DNA of 64,000 nt, taken from positions 113,578 to 177,577 of the forward strand of contig CDMY01000738.1 of the NCBI GenBank assembly GCA_001179505.1. The letters run 5' to 3'. The notes beneath the pieces were generated by a model. That model did not search any database. It was not told the DNA's origin and was given only the letters and a program-made list of their open reading frames with translations. The stretch comes from Vitrella brassicaformis. Lineage: Eukaryota > Sar > Vitrellaceae. Numbering within the stretch: the first letter of the stretch is position 1; each line of letters starts with the position of its first letter. Shown here one piece after another: positions 23,619-33,441 of this stretch. Both the position numbers and the translations under genes were made by a program.

Positions 23619-23670
23619 CACAGTATAACTTGCGGACTATTGTTTTCTACGGACGAAATAGCGCGGCGAT

Positions 23671-26075
23671 ATGAGTGGTCTTGTCGAGCCGTCCATCAGT
23701 GTTCGCTTCGCTGGCGATGGCGAGGCAGATGAGCCGGTGGTCGTCAAGGAGAGCGTGGCACATTCCTTCACGTACTTCCTCCAGGTGGGCAATTTTTTTA
23801 TATTCAAGTCAGACACACAGCACCAGACGCAGCAGATGAGAGATGCACATCGGCCCGCTTCGTCTGTGTGTTCGTCACACAACATAGGTTCTTGATGGCG
23901 GCTTTCAGGAGGGCCAGCAGCGTGAGGTGCGCATCGAGCGGATCAGTCGGGCCGTCGGTGTGGTGGTGCTGCAGCACGAGCTGGACATCATCAAGTCGCT
24001 GACCAAGGACAACCTGCTGGACGCGATGATTGCACTCGACTATCTGCAGTTCGACACCGACAAGGTCTTCACACCGGGCAGCAGCGCGAGTCTTCTCTGG
24101 CGCATCCATCGCAACGTGCGCTATAGGACGGCAGACAGGCACGTGAGCTGCGAGTTGATGTGTCCTTGGTCTGTCTGTTACAGGTAGTGGTGGAGGGGTG
24201 GCTGCGTGATTCTCAGCTCGCCACCACTCTGCTGGACAGCTTCAGTCACTACGCCTTCATCGCCCGCTTCATCCACCAGCACCCCGACATTCGCACGGCC
24301 CTGCTGCCGGCGCTGTGCAAGAAGCCCGACGTCATCAGTGCTCAGTGGCGTCGGTGTGAGAGAGGGGAGGACGAGACGAACGACTCCATCGAGGCGGCCA
24401 TCAGCCTGGTGGACAGCCTGGTGGATGGGCTATCCCATGGTCGCATCGATATTGGCAACCAGGAGGTCGCCCAGTTCATCACAAAGGCGACTGGCTCCGA
24501 ATCACTGGCTGCTGCATATGGTACGAGGGGAGGCAGCGGGCTGCAATGCCTACTTGGATCATTGCCCTGCTGTGTTGTGTCTGGATGCAGCGGCTGCCTT
24601 CGAGGCTGACGTGTTCGCCGACCGCGCAGTGATGACCACACAGCCCTTCGCTAACAACCAGCAGGGATCCGTGACGTGCCTCGGGTTCTCGGTCACAGTC
24701 GCGGGCCTTCCCCATCCCTACACCCCTCCCAATTCCGGTCCCACATCCAGCAGTGACCCGCCCCCCAACGCCATACGCGACGGCGATGCGAAGGTTGCTG
24801 ATATCGGCGGCTGGCGCGTGGTTTTCGAGAGGGCTGATGATGGCACACCAGTGGAGTCGCCCCCAACGTGCTTCGCCTCTGACGCCTCCCTGGAGATTGC
24901 CAGTGGTGGTGACAGCGATGGCACAGTCCGGCTGCACGGGGACCCCGAGATGATAGGGAGGATCCACATGGGGGACGACGGCCCGTCTGTGCGTCGCTTC
25001 GCTCTACAGATACTGAGAGGCGGGATTGGGACCTGCCTCAACCGACGCAACATCTCGGCTGAGTCGCTCGCCCAGCAAGGGGCGGGAGAGGCGCGGCTCA
25101 AGGACGTCAAGATGACCATGACGGTGCGACATTTCCCGATGCGTGCTCTCGCCCTTCACTACCTCCGGCTGTGTGTCAAGGAGGGGCGATGGGATGACGT
25201 CAAACACATGGCCAGGTGAACAACGAGGGAGCACAAACGCATTAATGCACAGACACATTGGTGGTGCATTGCTCGATTGTTTGTCTGCCTGTGCAGGTCG
25301 ATTCGTCGTGAGGTCGCTCTTTACATGCTGACGTGCCTGGCTCAAGTGCGCCACCATCGCCTCCGACTCATGCTGTGCTGGGCGGCAGCGGTCGGCGATC
25401 TGCCTGAGAAGCACAGCGAACGCATCGTATCGAAGCTGACGACCGATCTCATTGAGGAAAATCCTGCTGATGTGGCCGCCGTCCTTCCCATCATACCCGG
25501 CCTCCCAGCACCAGTGCAGACGGCCTTCGAGGATGCTCTCAAGGGAGCTGTTGACGCACAAGATGACGAATGTTTCCACCAGCTGTACGATGCTTTTGTC
25601 GAGGTCAGCCGATGCCATTCAGTTGTCTGGCTGTCCCTCTGTGTCCTCTCACCCACTATTGCTCTGTGTGCTTGGATGTGTATCTGGCACACAGGAGGCG
25701 GCCGAGCGGCAGCGTTTCGAGGTCGAGAAGGAACAGCTGCGTCAGGAGAGAGATCAGGTGCGTCAAGTACCAGCCACACCTGTTCCTTTCTCTGCGCCAC
25801 GGTCTGTTTGTGTGTACTTGTTTTGGCTATGCAGGAGAAGGCCGCTCGGCAGCGTTTGGAGGCCGAGGTCGAGCGCCTGCGGCAGGAGAATGATCAGGTA
25901 CCCCCACAAAAGCCGATTGCTTGCCCGAGTGAAGCAACACAGTGGCTTCTTTTGTATCACTCAGCTACGTCGCGGAACGAAGCGGCCACGAGAGGAAATG
26001 GAGGGCCACCACCACCAGCACCAGAGGCAGCAGCAGCAGCAAGAGGGCGAGGCTGACCACGAGATGAAGTCGTGA
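23671..26075 (+). CDS. Coiled-coil-ending orphan protein, left-arm copy (615 aa)
   Basis: Eight exons in phase: 23671-23784, 23888-24115, 24184-24520, 24591-25215, 25297-25603, 25695-25757, 25835-25897 and 25965-26075, total 1848 nt. The N-terminal half is helical (ISRAVGVVVLQHELDIIKSL, then LATTLLDSFSHYAFIARFIH). The centre looks like a beta-rich domain (GSVTCLGFSVTVAGLPHPY). Then comes the AAVLPIIPGLPAPVQTAFED helix region, and two 21-residue exons encode a coiled coil (EKAARQRLEAEVERLRQEND type). The tail is KRPREEMEG plus His/Gln. A basic nuclear-signal-like patch (RRGTKRPREE) is present. Family not recognised. The paralogue is on the right inverted arm (57631-60011). Confidence 0.8.
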
Positions 26076-26959
26076 TGGGTGGGTGACATGCAGCCGGTGA
26101 CCCAGTGGCGGCGGTGGCTGTGCTGCATATAGACATACTTATGAATGAGAGCCTCATGTGTGTGGTCCGTGCCGTGATGGATTCGATTTCGTCTTGTGTG
26201 CTCTATTGACTTGGGTGCTGCATTATCACGGTCACCGGGAGGAGGGGCATTGATGGCAACACTGCTGCTGCTGTTCCTTCCTTGCCTACCTTACCTGCCT
26301 GCTGCCAGTGAGTGCTCGTCTGACTGTCTCCCTGTCTGGCTGACTGTCTGCCTGCCTGCCTGGCGCCCAGCATTGAGTAGCTAGCTACCGGCACCACACT
26401 CTCATGTCAGTGCGCTTGTCGCAAGCACGAGTTTGAGTTGTTGACTGACATGAGTGCCTTCGTATTTGTGTCTGTCTTATCTGTCTGCCTGTCTGTATGG
26501 CTGCACAAATGTGTGAGCTCCTTTTTCCATTCATCCGATCCATCCGCCGTCGTGCTGCTGTGAGTGAGTGCGGTGGTGCCCGTACGTACGTGGGGCCGAC
26601 AGACAGCTCTGTGACATTCGTTTGCTGTCGATTGATAAGTGAATCAAATCAATGAGGGTCATCAACGTCATCCATCCATCCAACACACACACAGACAGAC
26701 AGAGCGTCCACACACACACGAATGCCCCTCAAGCATCACAGCAATGGGCCGTCCACATCGTGATCCAGCCCCAATCGACGTGTGTGGACGGACACGCAAA
26801 GAAAAATCTCGTCGATCGTCCGTCGCATTCATCAAATGTCCGCAGGGTAATCGGACAGTCGACCGATCGACCACGTGCACTAGCCCACCTCATCAGCCCA
26901 AGCCGCACGAAAACCCAGCCAAGACACCGACGGCCTCTCCAGAGAAATAAATGAGTCAG
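26076..26959. other. Spacer between convergent genes in the left arm
   Basis: Shared with the right arm (56664-57630). Contains CTGCCTGC/CTGACTG runs, a CATCCATCCATCC stretch at 26670-26682, CACACA runs, and GTACGTACGTGG. No gene seen. Confidence 0.6.
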
Positions 26960-28492
26960 TCACGAAGAGGGGCCAAGCGTCGCATCTTCGAGACCATACC
27001 GCCTCAGCAGCTGCCGCACGGCCGGCGTGGTGATGGGGAACCGCTCGTCGAAACCCCACCCATCCACCGCCTCCACCTCGGTCGTCTTTACCGCAACGCG
27101 CCCGCCATCGCTGCCGTCGCCATCGAGGTGTACAAAGGCCACCACAGACCCACCCCCCAGCATTAAGACCACCATGCGGCCCCCCCTCGAACATTCCTGT
27201 TGCCAATCGATGACGATGCAGGCTGCTTGAAGTTCGTCTGATTCAGTGGCCAAGGAGGACTCCTGCAGCAGAGACAGATACCCGGCATGGTACGAACCCA
27301 CATCGGCAGAGATCACCGTCCTCAGGCCGGTGGCTTCCACTTGCAACAAGGTGGCGATTGCAAATGAGCTGAAAGAGGGATAGACATTATTACCACCGAT
27401 GCGCCGGCCGCAGATGACGGGCGGATCGCCCTCATGATACATGTGGCTCCCAAACCACTCGTCCCTTTCGCCAATGCGGAACCGCTTACTGCCCCCGATG
27501 CGGAACCATCGCACCCGCCTCAACCTTACAAGCGGCACGTGCGATACGACACAACCGAACACAAACGCGAAAACAGAGGCCGCCATGATGAAGCCGCCGT
27601 CCAGAATGAAACTGATAACGATGAAGCAATACCAATGCTCAACCACATCTACAAGATCGTCATAGCTCGGAGGCGGAGCAGTGGCATCCCACCAAAAGAG
27701 CAGGATTCGCACGGCCATCCACCCGCAGGCCACCACATAGACGGCGGAAACGGCTAAGGTCAGGAGAAAACTCAGGAGAAAATTCAGCGGCCAGGACGGC
27801 GCGACAATCATAAAAGTCCACCCCTTCTTGCCCTCCGTCAGCTGGAGGCCCTCATCCGAGCTGCCCGGGTGGGAGTCGTCACTGTGGAGCTGACCCCCGA
27901 GCGTCTTGTAGACGGCCATGGCAGCCGGCAGCCGCTGGAAGCTGGCCTTGTCGGGCACATGAGCCGCCACACTCTCAGCCGATAGCACCAGGGGCAGCTC
28001 GCCAGCAAAACCGCAGACACGCGCCAGCTTGATAAATGTGACCATCGTGGGCCACTGAGCCGCCTGCTCGATGACGTAGGCGCAGCGAGCGAGATACCCA
28101 AGCCGCGAGAGGGATGGCGGCAGTGGAGGGGCCGAGGGGTCGATGCCGCGGTTCCTCTCGACGTCGATGAGGCCGGTGAGCTGCTGCTGGGCGAGGGAGC
28201 TGTCGATGCGCCATAGGAAGGCCTCGTCAATCAGCTGAGAGCTGTATGCCTTGCCGACCGCCCGGGCCCTCACAGTCTCGTCCACAGGCAGCAAAGAGGC
28301 GAACACACGGCCCAGGACATCCGGCAGAAGGTCTTGACCGTCGCCAGCCCCATCAGCGATGACGATCTCGAGGTGCTGCTGAGTGTCGGAATCGCTGACG
28401 TCACCATCAGCAGTGGCTCCTGATAGCAGCGGCCAACTGTCGGCGACTCTCCGATAATCAGCGGAGCGGCGTGTCCACGGCAGCCAGGCCAT
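26960..28492 (-). CDS. Two-span membrane orphan protein, left-arm copy (about 510 aa)
   Basis: Single exon from MAWLPWTRRSADYRR; in-frame TGG/GGC-rich codons extend upstream without a better ATG. The N-terminal 250 residues are soluble and helical (LLPDVLGRVFASLLPVDE, SLAQQQLTGLIDVERN), somewhat F-box-like in position of LPDVLGRVFASLLP but not diagnostic. Two long hydrophobic stretches follow: LNFLLSFLLTLAVSAVYVVA and FIVISFILDGGFIMAASVFA. The C-terminal part (SFSSFAIATLLQVEATG, VAFVHLDGDGSDGGRVAVKT) is probably a beta-rich domain. Its paralogue is at 55158-56663; they differ most around the second membrane segment. Divergent from the SBP-VWA gene. Function unknown. Confidence 0.75.
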   Translation of the reverse strand: MAWLPWTRRSADYRRVADSWPLLSGATADGDVSDSDTQQHLEIVIADGAGDGQDLLPDVLGRVFASLLPVDETVRARAVGKAYSSQLIDEAFLWRIDSSLAQQQLTGLIDVERNRGIDPSAPPLPPSLSRLGYLARCAYVIEQAAQWPTMVTFIKLARVCGFAGELPLVLSAESVAAHVPDKASFQRLPAAMAVYKTLGGQLHSDDSHPGSSDEGLQLTEGKKGWTFMIVAPSWPLNFLLSFLLTLAVSAVYVVACGWMAVRILLFWWDATAPPPSYDDLVDVVEHWYCFIVISFILDGGFIMAASVFAFVFGCVVSHVPLVRLRRVRWFRIGGSKRFRIGERDEWFGSHMYHEGDPPVICGRRIGGNNVYPSFSSFAIATLLQVEATGLRTVISADVGSYHAGYLSLLQESSLATESDELQAACIVIDWQQECSRGGRMVVLMLGGGSVVAFVHLDGDGSDGGRVAVKTTEVEAVDGWGFDERFPITTPAVRQLLRRYGLEDATLGPSS

Positions 28493-28823
28493 CCACCAGC
28501 CACCACTGCAGCCACCACTGCAGCCACACAGATGCCACACAGATCAGCGTGGGGTCATGAGTGTTTTAAGTCGGTGTGTCTGGAAGTACTTGAGAGCTCG
28601 ATGGTCAGCGGACAGCGGCTCCAGATCTAGGCAGATTTGCCAAGCTCGCAGTGTTCTGTCGAGTCAAGCAGGGTCTGTCGAGTCATCCCTTCTCTCTCCC
28701 CTTCCCTCTCCCAGGTGCGCGTGGATGTGCGAGGGAGAAACGTTTTGGAAAGCACGTTTGCTTACGTACTTCGTTTCGCTTCGGTTTCCTCTTCTCCCGC
28801 GTCAGATCTGGCGGCCGAGCTGC
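28493..28823. promoter_or_regulatory. Divergent promoter region, inner part shared between arms
   Basis: Separates the membrane gene (start 28492) from the SBP-VWA gene (start 28824). Up to 28627 it is homologous to 55004-55157, which separates the right-arm copy from the DnaJ-X gene. Beyond 28627 the arms differ. No core promoter motif is clear. Confidence 0.45.
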
Positions 28824-31800
28824 ATGAAGACAGTCATGAGTACTGCCCCGCCTCCATACGCTCCCGAGTGGTCTGCTGATGACGCCAAGCAAGTGAACGT
28901 GACGGTGCAGCCGGTGTCCAACCCTCACGTCTACGGACAGCCGCTCACAATGGATCCGGGCACTGCCCCGCCTCCATACGCTCCCGAGTGGTCTGCTGAT
29001 GACGCCAAGCAAGTGAACGTGACGGTGCAGCCGGTGTCCAACCCTCACGTCTACGGACAGCCGCTCACAATGGATCCGGGCAAGGACACAGCGGCCCTCG
29101 GGAAACCTGCCGCAACATCCTCGTCGGGGTGCTGGCGCTGCATCTTGGATGAGCATGGCAAGATCAGGCTGTGGGCGTGCTGCCTCATAGGCCTTCTGGT
29201 CATCTTGGTGATCGGTGGCATCGTCGGGGTCATCCTCGCGAAGACACTCGGGGGTGACGCGTTCGGCGGCGACACGGTCGACCTGGTCATACAGAGTGCC
29301 AACACCAAGGAGCTTTGGCTGCAGCGAATGGTATGCATGTCGTATGGACGAATGCAGCGGACGAGGCGATTTGTGAGGTCGTTTGCATCTGTATGTGTTA
29401 TGGCTATGGCTGGCAGGTCGAGGACTTCAACCGTGAGCAGGAAAAGCAGCACCGCCGCAGACGCCTCCAATCGGCCCCCGACAACGGGACCAACGACACC
29501 AAACGGATTGTGGCCAAGGTCAGTGGATGAGCGACTGACGCCGTGACCTTCCACACCTCCCGCTCTCCTCTCTGCGCATCGTTGCATCCGTCGATTGCAT
29601 GAGCAGGTGCATCACACGGGCAGCACGTACGACGAGAGCCTCAAGCCCAACATCTGGTCGCCAGCCAACCGCCTGTGGGTGCGCCTCAAGAACGAGGAGA
29701 CGGGGGCGGTGGCCATCGTGTCCGACATCGACAACCTGTGCTTCTCCACCACAACCATCCCGCTGGGCCTCGCCATCTGGAGGAAGCTCGCGACGGCACT
29801 CGGATGGCCTGATGCTGACATTGGCTGGAAAGACATCGCGGATTTGGCCAAGGTGGGGGAGAATATCGATCGGCGTGTAGGTATCTGCTCTTTGTTGTAT
29901 TCGTCCATAGAATGAAAGCGGCTGGGGTGCGGTGGATCCATCCCTGGCGGTCCGCGGTCGGTTCTCGTACGGCCATGGGCATCCCGAGTCGTCCAACAGC
30001 GGCCGCCTTAGCTTCCTCGCATCCATATACGCATACCGAGGGGGGGAGGACCCGCTGCAAGCCGACGATCTGAAAGGTGTGTCGACTGGCCATACGAGCA
30101 GGGGTGTCTTTGGTTCGTGTGTCATCTGCTTTGTGCTGGGACGGCAGATGCGGAGATTGTGGCGTCTATCCGGTCGCTGGCCAGATCGGTGACACACATG
30201 GGACATGTAAGTGAGAGCAGCGCACCAGCGGTGGATCGATGGTGTGGATTTGTGTGTGTGTGTGTGTCGTGTCAGATTGACACCGACATCTTGGCAAGGT
30301 GGGTAGTTCATCGATCGATGTGCTCTGGTTGTTCGTCCATGTGTGTGTCGCTGCTCGAGTGTGCAGGATGGTCGAGCGAGGCCCCGGCTACCTCAACGCC
30401 GTCGTAAGCCGACATGCAGGACAGCACGATGCGCGCACGGCTGCGTATTCCTGCACAACCTGCAGGCCAACTATGAGTCCAACGTCATCAGCTGGAACAA
30501 AGACAAGGCCGCCGAACTGAGTGAGTGGGGCTGTAAAGGTCATCTACAGCACCGTCGGCTGTTTATGGATCCATCTTTTTCTGCTGCTGTCTGTTTTTCA
30601 TTGTGCAGGTGCATGGGATGACGGTACACACACACATGGATGATGGAAAACGAACGCATCGATCGATATGTCAGAACCGGCGGCCGTTCTCTGTCTGTCG
30701 CACATGTCTGTCTGCAGACTTCGTCTTCATCTACCCATCGGACGGCACGTAAGCAGACAGAAATGACCACTGATTATGTGTTTCGTTCCCTGAAAGGACG
30801 TCACACGACGTCACACGACAGGTACTGGATGGACCACCCGTTCTGTGTGGTCGACGGCGTTGAATGGACCACCGATGAACAGGTCCGCCCCTCAATCCAT
30901 ACTCACGGCGTGCCCGTGTCCTTCCCCATGGATCTGTGGCTGCGTCCTTCCCCGCTCGTTTAGGCTGAGGCTGCTCTGACGTTCATCCGCTATGTCACTG
31001 ACAAGGACAGAAACGACATGCTGCTGGACTACGGCATCAGACCCTTCAGCGGGCGAAGGGAGGTCTCATCGGAAGGTAAGGTAACTCAGTGGCGTGCAGA
31101 GAGAGAGCACTGAACTGATGCTAGCTAGCATCACATCTCCCTCTCTCTCGTGTCTCCGTCTGCTTGGATAGGGTTTCCTCCGTTTACGCGAGAGAATGGC
31201 GTGATCCCGACCAAGAACCCCACGAACGTGCCGCAGCTGCCCTTCCCCGACACCTCCGTCATCAGAGCCGTCATTGACACGTGGAAGGCCAACAAGAAGC
31301 CGGCCGTGGTCAGTGAGTGAGTCTGTCAGGCACCGCACCCATCCCACGATGATGATGATGATGGCCATCCTTGTCTTGTCTGCCTGCATACACACGCGTG
31401 TGTTGTGTTGTGTTGTGTTGTGTTGTGCAGGTGGTCCTGACTGTCGACACGTCTGGGTCGATGAGAGGCGGCAAACTGCAGGAAATGAAAGCAGGTACAC
31501 TAGCTGCCATGGTGTGGTGGGCGAAAGCGCAGGAGCGACATGACGCCTGATGGTTGTTTCTGTGGTCGGTTCTGTCAGCTGTTGGCGAGTTCCTGAATGC
31601 CATGCAGCCGCATGACGAGGTGCGCACCCTCGGACGGCCGGATCGATCATCCCAACCATGTCTTTGTTTCTTTAATGTGTGTCTGTTGGCTGCTCGGTGT
31701 GCAGCTGTATCTGATCCGCTTCTCGGAGGATGTGCAGTTGCTCGAGCAGCAGTCTGGTGAGTGGTGGGTGGGTCAGCCACACGGACGAACGGCCAACACA

Positions 31801-32552
31801 TTCGTATAGACAGTTGTTGCTGTCTTTCTGTGCTGTTGATGCAGGGCTGATTGGCGAGAAGAGGGACGAACTCCTGGCGGTCGTCGACAACTTTGTGGCC
31901 GGTGAATAAGATGCGATAAACACATCACACACAAGGCTGTGCGCTGATGGACGGATGCACTTGTCCGTGCGTGTCTTCTCCCTTTACCGCTCCATGCGTC
32001 GCGTCAGGTGGTGCGACGGCCCTGTACAACGCCACCCGTGACAGCCTGGAACTGATCGCCGCCATGCGGGCTGCTGCAAACGACACCTTCGACAAATCAT
32101 GGGACGTCGTCATCATGACCGACGGCATGGACGAAGGTGAGTTGAGTCAGTGAGTGGGGGAGGAGGGAGGCACGGACCCATCTCACTCCCTGACGTGTCT
32201 GGCTGCCTGCCTCCGTGTGTGCAGGTGAGAACCACATCAGCAAGGACGAGGTCTACTCGATGTTGCCTGGAAGCGAAGACCCCACTGGTATTTTCTGGAT
32301 GGCATTGCACACACAGAAAGAGGGAGAGAGGAAAGGCCTTTCGATTTGTGGCCCTCCGTGTGTGTCGTTGTGTGTGTGTGTGCAGCTGTGCACATCTACA
32401 GTGTGGCGTTTGACTTCAACGACAACTCGGCCCAGGCCCAGGCGGGCCGCGACTTCCTCCGAACCATAGCTGAGGACAGCAACGGCAAATACTTCGCCCC
32501 CGACGCACGCAGCCTCAGCCTCGTCTACAACCTCATCTCACAGGAATTCTGA
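28824..32552 (+). CDS. Membrane-anchored solute-binding-protein/VWA fusion (715 aa)
   Basis: Twenty exons join in phase to exactly 2148 nt, ending at TGA 32550-32552. Order: two identical 40-residue Pro/Tyr-rich repeats (from TAPPPYAPEWSADDAKQ); one membrane span (WACCLIGLLVILVIGGIVGV); a periplasmic-binding-protein-like region (NRLWVRLKNEETGAVAIV ... YLNAVANYESNVISWNKDKA ... FVFIYPSDGTYWMDHPF ... EAALTFIRYVTDKDRNDML); then a VWA domain from about residue 526 with an intact MIDAS: DTSGS, the Thr in GGATALYNA, and TDGMD. The architecture SBP_bac_11-like plus VWA is known from bacteria. Here it sits on a eukaryote-style type II anchor, presumably facing the lumen or outside. Ligand unknown; metal-dependent protein binding is expected of the VWA part. 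Confidence 0.8.
28842..29081 (+). repeat. Two identical 120-bp tandem repeats in coding sequence
   Basis: Units 28842-28961 and 28962-29081 are identical base for base and encode two copies of a 40-residue block (TAPPPYAPEWSADD ... PLTMDPG). Being in frame, the repeat lengthens the N-terminal, presumably cytosolic, tail. Perfect identity implies a very recent duplication, gene conversion or an assembly artefact. Confidence 0.95.
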
Positions 32553-33441
32553 TCGACCGACCTGCCGTGTGTCCACGTGTGCGTGTGCCTGTGTGTGTGT
32601 GTGCCTGTGAGGGTGTCGTCGTCTGTCAATCGTCGATGGATTGGGCCCGGTGCATGTATGTGTTTCGTGTTGTGGGAATGAGTATGAGTGCATGTATGTG
32701 TATGTGTGGTGTCACCACAACCAAGGTCGGTCTGCTTTTTGCGACCACTTCATTCATGAGTCAGTCGATCTGCACTGAACTGAATGGGGTAACTGACAGA
32801 GTGAGTGGATTGTACCTTTCATGCGCTCTGCCCCACACCCCTGTATGTAGCATATCGGCCGCAGCCAGCCCAGCCGGTCCGACAGACATTACTCGTAGGC
32901 CATAAGTCAGTCAGTCGCCCTGCAAGTACGTTACGTGAGCCCTGTCTGCGTGCACTGACTGCATGGCATGTGTGTGGTTTTCTAGTCGATACCCCCACAC
33001 ACAAGGGAGCGACGAACGAGGCAAGGCGGGCTGCTTTGTTTGTTCAAACCAACCTTCTTTGCTCAAGTCGTCTGCCTGTCTGTCCTGTCAGATTTGTTTG
33101 TTCAAGTGACGCCTTTGTTTGCTCAAGTGTCTCGTAGAAGTGATGCTTCGACCAGTCGTCATGTGTCTGCCGTCGTCTGCACTTTTTGTGCGGGTATCAG
33201 TGAGGAGGGAGGGGGAGAGGGGGGATGGCCACACATTGCTACAGACGATTCTGTGATCGTACCCACGTACCCACAGAGGACTCAGACAAGGGGCGAAAAC
33301 ATGCTGACGCACACTATGGTTGTTCCGGTAACGTTGCCCAAGTGCACAAGGCCCAGAGCATTGATTCAATCAATCGCCATCTCCCTTTGTGCGAGCTTAC
33401 AAATATCATATCCCCGCCATCTTCGAACGTTTTTCTCCAGG
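32553..33441. other. Intergenic spacer with imperfect GTTTG/CTCAAG repeats
   Basis: TG-rich 3' flank of the SBP-VWA gene (32570-32720). Then four imperfect copies of a TTTGTTTGCTCAAG-like motif between about 33036 and 33128, which may belong to the promoter of the next gene. No exon seen. Confidence 0.4.

Larger units (their letters stand above)
23671..28627. repeat. Left arm of an inverted segmental duplication
   Basis: About 5.0 kb, matching 55004-60011 in inverted orientation. It carries the coiled-coil gene, the spacer, the two-span membrane gene, and the first part of its upstream region. Similarity begins at the gene start near 23671 and ends near 28627, where the shared CAGCGGCTCCAGATC is followed by unrelated bases in the two arms. 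Homology runs through introns and the spacer, so this is a DNA-level duplication. Confidence 0.85.

Noticed and set aside
28557-28823. In-frame N-terminal extension of the SBP-VWA protein (MSVLSRCVWKYL...)
   Set aside because: The first 70 bp are the shared inverted-arm promoter block, found also next to the DnaJ-X gene in another coding context, so it is more likely untranslated.
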